Shown: positions 25,484-34,110 of the stretch, in pieces
Numbering within the stretch: the stretch's first letter is position 1
Layout of the letters: the number at the start of each line of letters is the position of its first letter
NCBI GenBank assembly: GCA_903944895.1
Contig: CAJATL010000122.1
Coordinates: 1 to 38,935, forward strand
Length of the DNA stretch: 38,935 nucleotides
DNA from: an uncultured Bacteroidota bacterium
Lineage (GTDB): Bacteria > Bacteroidota > Bacteroidia > Bacteroidales > 4484-276
Reading direction: 5' to 3'
Notes under the pieces: model-generated
What the model was told of the DNA's origin: nothing
Seen by the model: only the letters and a program-made list of their open reading frames with translations
Databases searched by the model: none
Translations under genes and position numbers: made by a program

Positions 25484-25936
25484 ATGTTCCAAATGACACT
25501 CTTTTACGCAAGCCTGATGCTTTCTCTGGTTTCGTGTAAAAAGGATGATCTGGATTACAGGACTAAATACACCGGCAATTTTAAATTTACTATTGTTGAA
25601 GAATTTTGGCTTCTCGGACAACCCACCCAGTATGATACTTCAACATTTACTGGCACTATCAGACTATACTCAATCGAAGATGAAGAAAACGATATAGATG
25701 AAAACGAATTTCATTACAATATCATAGATGATGAAAAAAGAATTACAATTACCTTTACGAAAAACAAAATAATTACTCCTGAAATCACTGACGACGGCAC
25801 TTTTATGTTAATACAAGCACACCATTATTTTCATGAATGCGGCATTGTTGATGCCAACAGTATTGAGTTTTCGGTAACCAACCTGGGTGGCCTTGGCGGT
25901 AGTTGGAATTATTACGTTTCAGGAAAACGAAAATAG
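25484..25936 (+). CDS. Small hypothetical lipoprotein
   Basis: A 150-residue protein with a short lipoprotein signal (MFQMTLFYASLMLSLVSC) and an acidic mature part of likely beta structure (YTGNFKFTIVEEFWLL, FTGTIRLYS, GGLGGSWNYYVSGKRK). The YTGNFKFT beginning and the beta-strand spacing suggest a small beta-barrel or lipocalin-like fold, as in many Bacteroidota lipoproteins, but no family is recognised. It lies immediately after the heptamer repeat and 32 nt before the nucleotidase gene. No role can be given. Confidence 0.7.
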   Translation: MFQMTLFYASLMLSLVSCKKDDLDYRTKYTGNFKFTIVEEFWLLGQPTQYDTSTFTGTIRLYSIEDEENDIDENEFHYNIIDDEKRITITFTKNKIITPEITDDGTFMLIQAHHYFHECGIVDANSIEFSVTNLGGLGGSWNYYVSGKRK

Positions 25937-25968
25937 CCTTTAATTTATCGCATTAATCCCATTTCCCC

Positions 25969-27786
25969 ATGAATTTCAAAATCTATCAAAGACAAAACTT
26001 TATGTTTTCAAAATTAAAGAACTTCCTTGCTCTTCTCCCGATAATCCTGATTCTGGCTTCTTGTCAGCAAGTTCAGAAACCTGAATCTTTTAAAATCAAA
26101 ATCATCGAAACCAGCGATGTTCACGGCGCCATCTTTCCTTTTGATTTTAAAGATGATAAACCCACCGAAAATTCACTAGCCCGTGTGATGACTTTTGTAC
26201 GGGATGAGCGCGCCAAACCAGGGCAATTGGTGATTCTCCTCGATAATGGCGACATCCTGCAAGGCGACCCCATGGTTTATTATTCGAATTTTGAAAAAAC
26301 AAACGAGCCGCACATTTGCTCACAGGTGATGAATTATATGGGCTACGATGCCGCCACCATCGGAAACCACGATATTGAGGCCGGCCATCCGGTTTATGAT
26401 AAGTTAAATGCGGAGTTTAAATTTCCCTGGCTTGCTGCCAACGCTGTTGATGTAAAATCGGGGAAACCCTATTTTAAACCTTATTTTGTGATTGAAAAGG
26501 ACGGTTTAAAAATAGCCGTTCTCGGTTTGATTACTCCCGCAATTCCAAAATGGCTGCCCGAAAAAATCTATGCAGGGATGGAATTTGAAGACATGATCGA
26601 ATCGGCGAAAAAATGGGTTAAGATCATAAACGAAAACGAAAAACCTGATGTACTCATCGGGCTTTTCCATGCCGGTGTTGAGTATAATTACAACGGTCAG
26701 CAGGCCGAAACAGCTTTTAACGAAAACGCCTCCAAACTTGTAGCCGAGCAGGTTCCGGGTTTTGATGTCGTTTTTGTTGGCCATGATCACCATGGCTGGA
26801 ATGAATCGCTGAAAAACTGGGCCGGAAATGAAGTTCTGATTCTCGGAACAACAAGCCGGGCTTACGATGTAGCCGTCGCAAACATCGATCTTAAGCTTCA
26901 TAAAACAACGGGTCATTACGAAAAAACGATGTCGGGCGAAATTGTCGAAATGAAAAACCTTAGCCCTGATCCTGAATTTATGGCACAATTCCAGCCGGCT
27001 TTTGAGGAGGTAAAAAAATACGTATACCGGCCAATCGGCTCGTTTACCGAAAGTATCTCATCCAAGGACGCCCTTTTCGGGGATTCAAAATTTATTGACC
27101 TGATTCACCAGATTCAGTTGGAGATTACCGGAGCTGACATTTCGTTTGTTGCACCGCTTTCGTTCGACAGTCAGATTAATGAGGGCGAAATTTACGTCCG
27201 CGACATGTTTAAGTTGTACAAATTCGAAAACCTGCTTTACACCATGGAACTGGGAGGTCAGGAAATCAAGGATTACCTGGAATACTCCTGCAGCCTGTGG
27301 TTTAATGAAATGAAAGACGAAAACGACCATCTCATAAAATTCAGAACCGACAGCCTTGGAAATCCACAAAAATCGGCAAACGGTAAAACCTTGATGCTCG
27401 AAAATGCTTTCTACAACTTCGATTCAGGAGAAGGAATCCTTTATACGGTAGATCTCCAAAACCAAACCGGTGAAAGAGTTTCGATCATTTCGATGGCCGA
27501 TGGTTCACCCTTCGATCTGAACAAAAAATACAAGGTTGCAGTAAATTCATATCGCGGAAACGGTGGTGGAAATCACCTCACAGCAGGTTCCAAAATCAGG
27601 AGTGAACTCTTAAAAGACCGGATTTTGAATTCGACAGAAAAAGATTTGCGGTTTTACCTGATGAAATGGATCGAAGAAAAAGGAACCGTCACCCCGCAGA
27701 AAAACGACAACTGGAAAATCCTGCCTGAAAACTGGTTTGAAAAAGGGAAAGAAAAGGATTACCCGCTGCTTTTTGGAATTAATTAG
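25969..27786 (+). CDS. 5'-nucleotidase/metallophosphatase lipoprotein
   Basis: Surface or periplasmic enzyme of the 5'-nucleotidase/2',3'-cyclic phosphodiesterase family, removing phosphate from nucleotides. The metallophosphoesterase motifs appear in order: ETSDVHGAIFPFD, LLDNGDILQGDP, IGNHDIE, GLFHAGVEY and VGHDHHGW, followed by the C-terminal substrate domain with YKVAVNSYRGNGGGNHLT. The lipobox ILASCQQ anchors the protein. The start is uncertain: the ATG at 26002 (MFSKLKNFLALLP) gives the neatest lipoprotein signal, and 25969 adds 11 residues. Phosphate-free nucleosides from it could feed the upstream purine genes, which is an inference. A palindrome with a T-tract ends the unit. Confidence 0.9.
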   Translation: MNFKIYQRQNFMFSKLKNFLALLPIILILASCQQVQKPESFKIKIIETSDVHGAIFPFDFKDDKPTENSLARVMTFVRDERAKPGQLVILLDNGDILQGDPMVYYSNFEKTNEPHICSQVMNYMGYDAATIGNHDIEAGHPVYDKLNAEFKFPWLAANAVDVKSGKPYFKPYFVIEKDGLKIAVLGLITPAIPKWLPEKIYAGMEFEDMIESAKKWVKIINENEKPDVLIGLFHAGVEYNYNGQQAETAFNENASKLVAEQVPGFDVVFVGHDHHGWNESLKNWAGNEVLILGTTSRAYDVAVANIDLKLHKTTGHYEKTMSGEIVEMKNLSPDPEFMAQFQPAFEEVKKYVYRPIGSFTESISSKDALFGDSKFIDLIHQIQLEITGADISFVAPLSFDSQINEGEIYVRDMFKLYKFENLLYTMELGGQEIKDYLEYSCSLWFNEMKDENDHLIKFRTDSLGNPQKSANGKTLMLENAFYNFDSGEGILYTVDLQNQTGERVSIISMADGSPFDLNKKYKVAVNSYRGNGGGNHLTAGSKIRSELLKDRILNSTEKDLRFYLMKWIEEKGTVTPQKNDNWKILPENWFEKGKEKDYPLLFGIN

Positions 27787-27837
27787 TTAGCTCGTCACCA
27801 CGTTTCAACATAAAGATAATCCGGCTAACCAGGATTT

Positions 27838-27876
27838 AGAGTTCCGATCCCTTGAAGGGATCGGAACTCTTTTTAT
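27838..27876. repeat. 33-nt interspersed palindrome, copy 2, acting as terminator
   Basis: Perfect 16-bp arms 27838-27853 and 27855-27870 with a 1-nt centre, followed by TTTTTA. It is the second copy of the 9003-9035 element. It lies 52 nt after the nucleotidase stop and is well placed to end transcription. Confidence 0.8.
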
Positions 27877-28019
27877 GACCTGAATCAATTTAATATCCCG
27901 AAATTCAAAATTCCGTAAAACCTTTGTAAGCCAGTGCCTGCTTACATTATCTTACAGTTAGGCCATGCCAAAAAAAGTCCAAGTATTTTTGTGCCTTCAA
28001 AACTAAAAACCGATGAATT

Positions 28020-28418
28020 ATGGAAATGAAGATATTTTTTGAAGGAAATAAAAAAGTTAATGCCGAATTCAACGGGCAAATAATCATGACCGACCAACCT
28101 GTGCAGGCTGGCGGCGATGGAAGCGCACCAGCTCCATTTACCCTGTTTCTGGCCAGCATCGGAACTTGTGCAGGTATTTATGTTAAATCGTTTTGTGCGC
28201 AGCGCAACATCCCCACCGATGAAATCACGATTACTCAAAAAATGAATTACAACTACAAAACCCGCCTCGTCGATGACATCCAGCTCAATATTAACCTGCC
28301 TAAAGATTTTCCCGAAAAATACAAGGCTGCCATTATTAATGCGGCAAATTTGTGTGCAGTAAAAGAACACCTCAACAATCCGCCAAATATTGAAGTGTCA
28401 ACAATAATCGCTGATTAA
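28020..28418 (+). CDS. OsmC-family protein
   Basis: A 132-residue member of the OsmC/Ohr superfamily, thiol peroxidases or their relatives. The conserved first cysteine lies in FLASIGTCAGIYVKSFC and the second in INAANLCAVKEHL, the usual two-cysteine arrangement. The SAPAPFTLFLASIGTC stretch is typical of the YhfA-like subgroup rather than Ohr. A role in hydroperoxide handling is plausible but the subgroup is poorly characterised. A TAnnTTTG box (TATTTTTG) lies at 27984-27991, 28 nt before the ATG, and a terminator follows that also ends the convergent nitroreductase gene. Confidence 0.9.
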   Translation: MEMKIFFEGNKKVNAEFNGQIIMTDQPVQAGGDGSAPAPFTLFLASIGTCAGIYVKSFCAQRNIPTDEITITQKMNYNYKTRLVDDIQLNINLPKDFPEKYKAAIINAANLCAVKEHLNNPPNIEVSTIIAD

Positions 28419-28429
28419 TTATAACTCCG

Positions 28430-28456
28430 CCCGGCCCCAAAAGCCGGGTTTTTCTT
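28430..28456. terminator. Terminator between osmC-like gene and nitroreductase
   Basis: A 6-bp G+C stem (28430-28435 with 28443-28448), 7-nt loop, then a T-tract on the + strand. It stands between two convergent genes and serves at least the + strand gene. Confidence 0.7.
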
Positions 28457-28466
28457 TCCCGGTATT

Positions 28467-29009
28467 TCAATATTTATTAAAACTCAGCACCTCGTCCAGG
28501 CTTTTTCTTTTCTTTTTTGGGATCGTTTCGTAATCAGGATATCCCACCGAAATTAGTAATCCAATAGTATTTTTTTCAGGTATTCCGAGGAGTTTTTGGA
28601 TGGGTTTTTCGTTGTACCAGCCCAACATGCAGGTGCCAAGCCCTTCTTCGGCAGCCTGAAGACAAAAATGTTCGGCAGCAATGCCAATGTCGATGAGCGC
28701 CCATTCTTTATTTTTGAGCTTCTCCCCTATTTGCGTGATCAACTTTGGCTTTTCCAAAACAATAACCAAAATAACAGGCGCTTGCTTCACAAATTTATTA
28801 AAAGGCACCAGCATCGAAAATGTTTCATGAGCCACCTTTTGGACCAGTTCGGGATCATCAACCACTATAAATTTCCAGGGCTGCGAATTGCTGGCCGAAG
28901 GCGCCAGCCGGGCAGATTCGATGCACCGCTGTATTTTTTCCTTTTCGACAGGCTGAGGTTTATATTTTCTTACGCTGAAACGTTTTTTAACAAGTTCTTG
29001 AAAATCCAT
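28467..29009 (-). CDS. Nitroreductase-family flavoprotein
   Basis: The only clear gene on the - strand. A 180-residue FMN-dependent nitroreductase-like oxidoreductase. The start MDFQELVKKRFSVRKYKPQPV contains the family's RxSxRxY motif for FMN phosphate. ARLAPSASNSQPWKFIVV is the second FMN site, and AAEEGLGTCMLGWYN is the conserved C-terminal segment. The ATG at 29009 is chosen over the upstream extension (29054), as it matches the family N-terminus. Substrate is unknown; such proteins reduce nitro compounds, quinones or flavins with NAD(P)H. It converges on the OsmC-like gene. Confidence 0.9.
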   Translation of the reverse strand: MDFQELVKKRFSVRKYKPQPVEKEKIQRCIESARLAPSASNSQPWKFIVVDDPELVQKVAHETFSMLVPFNKFVKQAPVILVIVLEKPKLITQIGEKLKNKEWALIDIGIAAEHFCLQAAEEGLGTCMLGWYNEKPIQKLLGIPEKNTIGLLISVGYPDYETIPKKKRKSLDEVLSFNKY

Positions 29010-29150
29010 GCTGTTATTTTTAAGATAAAACCTACTCCAAAGTTTGATGGGCAAATTTGATCAGAAAAATCAATAAAACGCCCAAAATAAACATCAAAAT
29101 GATTTTGTATCCAAAAGGAGCTATTTTTGTAGGTACCAAATTCAAATGTT

Positions 29151-31301
29151 ATGAAAACTTTTACTTCGGTTTTTGTTATTATTTTTTACTCCCTTTTTCT
29201 TTCGTCAAATGTGTTGCAGGCAAATCGGTTTGAGCCGGTTAGCCGGGATAAGGCACAACTTGTAGCGAAAAACTTTTACTACGAACGAATCTCCCAAACC
29301 TGGCAAATATCTTTTGAAACGATGGTTTTGAAAGAAGTGCAAACAATAAGCCGGAATGAAGTACCACTTTATTATGTCGTCAACATCCATCAGGGTTTTG
29401 TGATGGTTTCGGCCTATGAAACGCTCCAGCCGGTGTTGGCATATTCGCTCGAAAAGTCCTGGTTTACTCCCGGTAATCAGGAAAATTTCAAAGCCTGGAT
29501 GAACCAGTACGAAGATCAGATCGAAGATGCCGTTGTCAAAAAGCTCACTCCCACACCTGAAATTACGGCCCGTTGGGAGAAATATTCGAATCCGGACTTT
29601 TTGCAGAATCCGATCGTCAGACTCAGAAATATTGAGCCGATGCTCACCTCAAAATGGGATCAGGGAAAATACTACAACGAAATGTGCCCGGCTGATCCTG
29701 CGGGTGCGGCGGGACATTGCGTTACTGGCTGCGTTGCGACTGCACTGGGGCAACTGGCTTATTATTTCAGGTTCCCCGAAACCGGAACCGGCTCTTACTC
29801 CTATTATCATCCAACCTACGATACAATTTCGGCCAATTTTGGCAACACAACCTACAAATGGGATGAGATGACGAATTCGCTGTACGAAAGTACGCCGGCA
29901 GCCGCCGAACTGATTTTTCATTTTGGTGTTTCGGTTGACATGGTTTACGGGCCAGGCAGTTCGGGTATGTACAACCACAAAGCCGCTTACTCCCTCAGGA
30001 CATTTTTTAAATATTCGCCCGAAACCCAATATTTATATCGCGACAGCACAACCCTGGATTGGGACAGCGTAATCATGGCCCACCTGGAACGAAAAATCCC
30101 TATGTATTATGCAGGTTGGTCGGTGCCAAATATCAATGGCCACGCTTTTATTTTAGATGGCTGCCAGGATACCGACTTTTACCATTTCAACTGGGGCTGG
30201 AGCGGCTCGTACGATGGCTATTTTTATATTGATCAGCTCAACCCGGGCGGCTCAAATTTTAACCTGGCGCAGGAACTGGTGATTAATGCCTTTCCTGACA
30301 CAAATCAATATGATTACCCAACTTATTGCGCCGGATTTAAACACTTCACCTCATTTAACGGAACTTTTGAAGATGGCAGTGGCCCAACCTGCAATAGCCA
30401 GCAAAACAGCGATTGCAGTTTCTTCATTGATCCACAAAGCGAAATCGATTCGGTTTCTTCGATTACCCTGTCTTTTCAAAAATTTGACCTTACCGAAAAT
30501 GAAGATTTTATAAAGATTTATGATGGTGAAAATGAAGGAGCTCCTTTACTGGCAACATTTACCGGCAATGAAATCCCGGCAGGAATTACTTCTTCCGGAA
30601 ATAAGATGTTTGTGGTTTATCATGCCGGAAACAGCACCTCTGAAGGCTTTTTTGCAAGTTATGCATCAAACCGCCCCGAATGGTGCAGCGGCATGACTCT
30701 TTTAAATGCACCTACCAGCGAACTTTCTGATGGCAGTTTTAACTTCTTGTATCAAAACAACACTATTTGTATGTGGCAAATCGTACCACCCGGGGCTGGC
30801 AGCACAACACTTTATTTTACAAAATTTGATACCGAACCCAACAACGATATTTTAAAAATTTATAACCTCGCCAACAGCACGCTTCTTGCGACAATTTCGG
30901 GGCATTACGATCCGGCTGATTTACCGCTTCCTGTGACATCCCCAAGCGGGAAAATGTTTATCACCTTCACAACCAACAGCACCGTCAGAGCCGATGGCTG
31001 GGATGCCTGGTACCTGGCTTCACCGGTGGGAATTGACGAAAAGGATGAAAATGCTGTTATCTCGGTTCATCCAAATCCTGCAAACGATGAGCTTTTTGTA
31101 AATATCACCGGTTTATCCGAGAAAAATCCGGAAATCAAAATGCTTAATTATCTGGGGAAAATCGTTTACTCCGGTTCGCAATTCACAAGCCCGGGAAACC
31201 TGCTGACAATCGACGTTTCCGACCTGACTATCGGGATTTACTTTGTTCAGATCAAAAACAATAATACGAATCTGATCAAAAAGCTGATCATTCAACACTA
31301 A
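29151..31301 (+). CDS. C10-family peptidase with CUB domain and T9SS tail
   Basis: Secreted cysteine protease of the streptopain (C10) family, 716 residues. Order: signal peptide (MKTFTSVFVIIFYSLFLSS), N-terminal Spi/inhibitory propeptide (about 25-150, with VPLYYVVNIHQGFVMVSAYETLQPVLAYS), peptidase domain with nucleophile C194 in CVTGCVATALGQLAYYF and H331 in INGHAFILDGCQD, followed by FHFNWGWSGSYDGYF. A CUB domain follows (about 395-505, FEDGSGPTC to FFASY), then a second CUB-like region, and the T9SS type A sorting domain ISVHPNPANDELFV ending in LIKKLIIQH. A TAnnTTTG box (TATTTTTG) lies at 29122-29129. It forms a tandem pair with the next gene. Confidence 0.93.
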   Translation: MKTFTSVFVIIFYSLFLSSNVLQANRFEPVSRDKAQLVAKNFYYERISQTWQISFETMVLKEVQTISRNEVPLYYVVNIHQGFVMVSAYETLQPVLAYSLEKSWFTPGNQENFKAWMNQYEDQIEDAVVKKLTPTPEITARWEKYSNPDFLQNPIVRLRNIEPMLTSKWDQGKYYNEMCPADPAGAAGHCVTGCVATALGQLAYYFRFPETGTGSYSYYHPTYDTISANFGNTTYKWDEMTNSLYESTPAAAELIFHFGVSVDMVYGPGSSGMYNHKAAYSLRTFFKYSPETQYLYRDSTTLDWDSVIMAHLERKIPMYYAGWSVPNINGHAFILDGCQDTDFYHFNWGWSGSYDGYFYIDQLNPGGSNFNLAQELVINAFPDTNQYDYPTYCAGFKHFTSFNGTFEDGSGPTCNSQQNSDCSFFIDPQSEIDSVSSITLSFQKFDLTENEDFIKIYDGENEGAPLLATFTGNEIPAGITSSGNKMFVVYHAGNSTSEGFFASYASNRPEWCSGMTLLNAPTSELSDGSFNFLYQNNTICMWQIVPPGAGSTTLYFTKFDTEPNNDILKIYNLANSTLLATISGHYDPADLPLPVTSPSGKMFITFTTNSTVRADGWDAWYLASPVGIDEKDENAVISVHPNPANDELFVNITGLSEKNPEIKMLNYLGKIVYSGSQFTSPGNLLTIDVSDLTIGIYFVQIKNNNTNLIKKLIIQH

Positions 31302-31411
31302 ATCAGTCACTTCATGACACTTTTGCCCAGAATATTTCAGAGCGGCTTGCATCTGAATTAAACTTAATTTTGCACCTGTTCAAATTTAACCATCCTTCAA
31401 AATTTTAACTT

Positions 31412-33529
31412 ATGAAGATTAAATTTTTATTTTCCACACTTGTTTTACTGCTCGTTTCGATCATTGCAAATGCAGCAATTGTTGACTTACAAACTGCCAG
31501 AACTGTCGCAAAAAATGCTTTTCACGAAAAAGCTTCACCACTTACCACAGTAAGCCCGGAAACCATTTCGATATCCAAAACCTGGATTGAAAAGGAAAAC
31601 CAGGAACCCGTTTTTTACATCTTTAATTTTGAAGAAGATGGTTTTATCATCATTTCGGCTGAGGATGCAATGCCTCCCGTGTTGGGGTATTCACCCGAAG
31701 GAATCTGCTCAGATATTGGTATTGATGCCAATTTTGACAGCTTTATGCAAAATTTCACCGCTCAGATTTTACTGATCCGGTCAACAAACATCCGGGCAAC
31801 ACCGGAAATTGTTGCACTTTGGGAAAATTATTCATCTGCAAATTTCAAAATAACCGATCCAGCCGACCTTAGTCGTGGAGTTACGCCTTTGTTAACCTGC
31901 ACCTGGAACCAGAACTATCCATACAATATGTTGTGCCCGGAAGACGGAATTGGTCCGGGCGGCCACGTTTATGCAGGCTGTGTGGCTACGGCAATGTCGA
32001 TGGTGATGTATTACTGGCGCTATCCTTTACAGGGACAAGGCTCTCACAATTATTATTACCCTCCTTATGGAAATATCTCAGCCAATTTTGGTGAAACGCA
32101 ATATTTGTGGAATCAGATGAAAGATGCCATGGATCCGGCTTACGAAGATGTGGCGCTCATCCAGTTTCATTGCGGGGTTGGTGTTGATATGATGTATAGT
32201 CCAAGTGGTTCGGGAGCTTACAGTTGGGATGTTCCGCCAGCAATAACCAACTATTTTGGGTATTCACAGGACGCTGCTTTTTTGGAAAAGGATAATTATT
32301 CGCTTGAAGTCTGGATCAACATCTTAAAAGAGCAGATTAACCAGAGTCAACCGATGTATTACTCAGGATTTAGCAACAGTGGCGGCCATGCCTTTGTTTG
32401 TGATGGTTACAATGATGACGATTATTTCCATTACAATTTTGGATGGAGCGGACAATCCAACGGCTACTACACCCTTTACAGCGTGGGTGGTTACAGCGAT
32501 GGCCAGGGCGCCGTAGTGAATTTTATTCCCGGAAGCGGCTATCCTTACTATTTTTCGGGACTACAAACGCTTACGGCCAAATCAGGTTCGTTTGAAGATG
32601 GAAGCGGACCAAAAGAAAACTACGCTGCTGGCAGTGAAGTAAGCTGGCTCATCGATCCGCAGGAACCGGGAGATTCGATTTCGATGATTACCCTGAAATT
32701 TTCGAGATTCGACCTTGCACAAAATGATGAAGTAACCGTTTACGACGGCGAATCGGCAACAGCCAGTGTTCTTGCAGTTTTAACCGGAACAACGTTGCCC
32801 GCCACGATAAATTCGACCGGCAATAAAATGCTTGTGGTTTTTAAGAGTAACGACTCCGAAAATGCTAATGGTTTTCTTGCTTCTTATTCCACTACAAAAC
32901 CAATCTGGTGCGCAGGCCTGGACGACTTAACCGAACCTATGGCAAATCTGAGCGATGGCAGCGCCCAGTTTAACTATTACAACAGCACGGTTTGCATGTG
33001 GCGCATTCAGCCTGAAAACGCCACTACGACAACGATGTATTTCACAGCTTTCGATACTGAGGAGGATGTGGATGTTGTAAAAGTTTATGATCTTGGAACA
33101 CAGCAATTACTGGCAGAATACTCAGGAACCTACAGCACCGGTAACCTTCCGGCACCTGTAACTTCACCCAGCGGCAAATTGTTTATCGCATTTTCGACGA
33201 ATAATTCGGTTTCCAAAGCAGGCTGGGAAGGATTTTATGTGGCAAACACCGTTGGCATTGGCGAAACAGCAACTACCAATCCGGAAATTTCGGTTTACCC
33301 AAACCCGGCGACCACTGTTTTAAATATCGGTTTGAAAAACTTCGAAAAAGGAGATGTTTCGATAAAAGTAGTGTCGATGGATGGAAATGTTATTGGAAAT
33401 TGGGCTGAAAACCTGAAAAATGACGGAATGTTAATTTCGGTTCCAATCGAAAAGTTCCCGCAAGGAATTTACCTCCTGAGCATCTGCCAAAGTAATCGAT
33501 TAGTTTACAAGAAGATAACGATACAATAA
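31412..33529 (+). CDS. Second C10-family peptidase, paralogue of the preceding gene
   Basis: A 705-residue secreted cysteine protease with the same architecture as its upstream neighbour: signal peptide (MKIKFLFSTLVLLLVSIIANA), Spi propeptide, C10 domain with nucleophile C190 in VYAGCVATAMSMVMYYW and H326 in SGGHAFVCDGYND, then YHYNFGWSGQSNGYY, CUB domain from FEDGSGPKENY, second CUB-like region, and T9SS sorting domain ISVYPNPATTVLNIG ending RLVYKKITIQ. Clear but diverged from its neighbour, so the duplication is not recent. A TAATTTTG box at 31365-31372 suggests its own promoter. A strong terminator follows. Both probably act as extracellular proteases; substrate specificity is unknown. Confidence 0.93.
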   Translation: MKIKFLFSTLVLLLVSIIANAAIVDLQTARTVAKNAFHEKASPLTTVSPETISISKTWIEKENQEPVFYIFNFEEDGFIIISAEDAMPPVLGYSPEGICSDIGIDANFDSFMQNFTAQILLIRSTNIRATPEIVALWENYSSANFKITDPADLSRGVTPLLTCTWNQNYPYNMLCPEDGIGPGGHVYAGCVATAMSMVMYYWRYPLQGQGSHNYYYPPYGNISANFGETQYLWNQMKDAMDPAYEDVALIQFHCGVGVDMMYSPSGSGAYSWDVPPAITNYFGYSQDAAFLEKDNYSLEVWINILKEQINQSQPMYYSGFSNSGGHAFVCDGYNDDDYFHYNFGWSGQSNGYYTLYSVGGYSDGQGAVVNFIPGSGYPYYFSGLQTLTAKSGSFEDGSGPKENYAAGSEVSWLIDPQEPGDSISMITLKFSRFDLAQNDEVTVYDGESATASVLAVLTGTTLPATINSTGNKMLVVFKSNDSENANGFLASYSTTKPIWCAGLDDLTEPMANLSDGSAQFNYYNSTVCMWRIQPENATTTTMYFTAFDTEEDVDVVKVYDLGTQQLLAEYSGTYSTGNLPAPVTSPSGKLFIAFSTNNSVSKAGWEGFYVANTVGIGETATTNPEISVYPNPATTVLNIGLKNFEKGDVSIKVVSMDGNVIGNWAENLKNDGMLISVPIEKFPQGIYLLSICQSNRLVYKKITIQ

Positions 33530-33535
33530 TTTAGT

Positions 33536-33575
33536 AAAAATGCCGGGAAGATAAATTTCCGGCATTTTTTTTATT
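33536..33575 (+). terminator. Rho-independent terminator after second C10 peptidase
   Basis: Stem of about 13 bp pairing 33536-33548 with 33557-33571 around a short A-rich loop, then a run of T residues. Confidence 0.85.
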
Positions 33576-33591
33576 TTTTTTCAGAAAATGC

Positions 33592-33621
33592 TTGTCAGAT
33601 TAAAAACAAAATCTATTTTTG
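33592..33621 (+). promoter_or_regulatory. Promoter of tRNA-Glu
   Basis: TTG at 33592-33594, 19-nt spacer, TATTTTTG at 33614-33621. This is the cleanest consensus promoter in the window, 34 nt upstream of the mature tRNA 5' end. Confidence 0.7.
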
Positions 33622-33655
33622 CAACTCGAAAATCAAACACGTTCTTTTAAAAAAT

Positions 33656-33729
33656 GGCCCGTTCGTCTAGTCGGTTAGGACGCCAGGTTTTCATCCTGGA
33701 AATCAGGGGTTCGAGTCCCCTACGGGCTA
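33656..33729 (+). tRNA. tRNA-Glu(UUC)
   Basis: Standard cloverleaf of 74 nt. The acceptor stem pairs 33656-33662 with 33722-33728 (one G-U at the first pair), discriminator A at 33729. D arm is 33665-33681. Anticodon stem CCAGG/CCUGG at 33683-33687 and 33695-33699 closes the loop UUUUCAU, giving anticodon UUC (33690-33692). T arm contains GGGGTTCGAGTCCCC. CCA is not encoded; the next bases are CAA. Preceded by a consensus promoter and followed by a terminator. Confidence 0.97.
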
Positions 33730-33742
33730 CAATTTCAAAAAT

Positions 33743-33785
33743 AAACCCGTTGTAAATCAAGCATTTGCAGCGGGTTTTTTCTTTT
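33743..33785 (+). terminator. Terminator downstream of tRNA-Glu
   Basis: Stem 33743-33757 pairs with 33762-33777 apart from a few G-T pairs, followed by TTTTTTCTTTT. It ends the tRNA transcript. Confidence 0.8.
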
Positions 33786-33917
33786 GGGGACGGTATGGTT
33801 GCCGGTTTTTTGAAAATCAATTTTTTTTAGTATAGAACATTGGATGAAAAAAATTTATGCCGGACTTCCAAAACCAAAAAATCATCATCATTCATTGATT
33901 GATTTTGACGCTGCCAG

Positions 33918-33970
33918 TCCGCCAGTTGGCGGACGCTGTCAGGTCACGTTCCGGTGTAGCCTGTCAGCGT
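33918..33970. repeat. Mosaic repeat block: family C palindrome joined to family B hairpin
   Basis: Family C palindrome tccgccagttggcgga occupies 33918-33933. Family B hairpin follows at once: arms 33933-33943 (acgctgtcagg) and 33960-33970 (cctgtcagcgt), 16 nt apart, with one mismatch. Further copies are at 37892-37907 (C) and 38713-38750 (B, with the same arm spacing and the same mismatch). Confidence 0.75.
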
Positions 33971-33979
33971 TGGGGTTTT

Positions 33980-34015
33980 AAAGGTTTCACCTTTTTAGAA
34001 AGTTGAAACCTTTTT
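33980..34015. repeat. Family A palindrome, copy 1
   Basis: The arms aaaggtttcac and gttgaaaccttt form an imperfect hairpin of about 36 nt. Two closely related copies lie at 37995-38029 and 38668-38702. Here it follows the family B hairpin after 9 nt; at 38.7 kb the order A then B is reversed. Confidence 0.75.
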
Positions 34016-34060
34016 GGCGAGCCGCAAAAGCCATTAAGCTTCCACAATTAAGTTTTATCC

Positions 34061-34110
34061 GGACAATTGCAAATTGTCCAATGTAGTGAGCGGCATTGCA
34101 AATGCCGCTC
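34061..34110. repeat. Twin REP-like hairpins with GCA loops
   Basis: Two adjacent perfect hairpins: ggacaatt-gca-aattgtcc at 34061-34079, and gagcggcatt-gca-aatgccgctc at 34088-34110. Both share the centre attGCAaat. The second is preceded by GTAG at 34083-34086, the tetranucleotide that marks REP sequences recognised by REP-associated tyrosine transposases. The gene-free stretch 33786-34389 otherwise shows only the family A-C repeats and an AT-rich leader before the next gene. Confidence 0.7.

Noticed and set aside
28596-29060. 154-residue + strand ORF opposite the nitroreductase gene.
   Set aside because: Its translation has no recognisable pattern and mirrors the conserved nitroreductase on the other strand.
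33536-33621. Possible small RNA between the C10 peptidase and tRNA-Glu.
   Set aside because: The space is explained by a terminator and the tRNA promoter.
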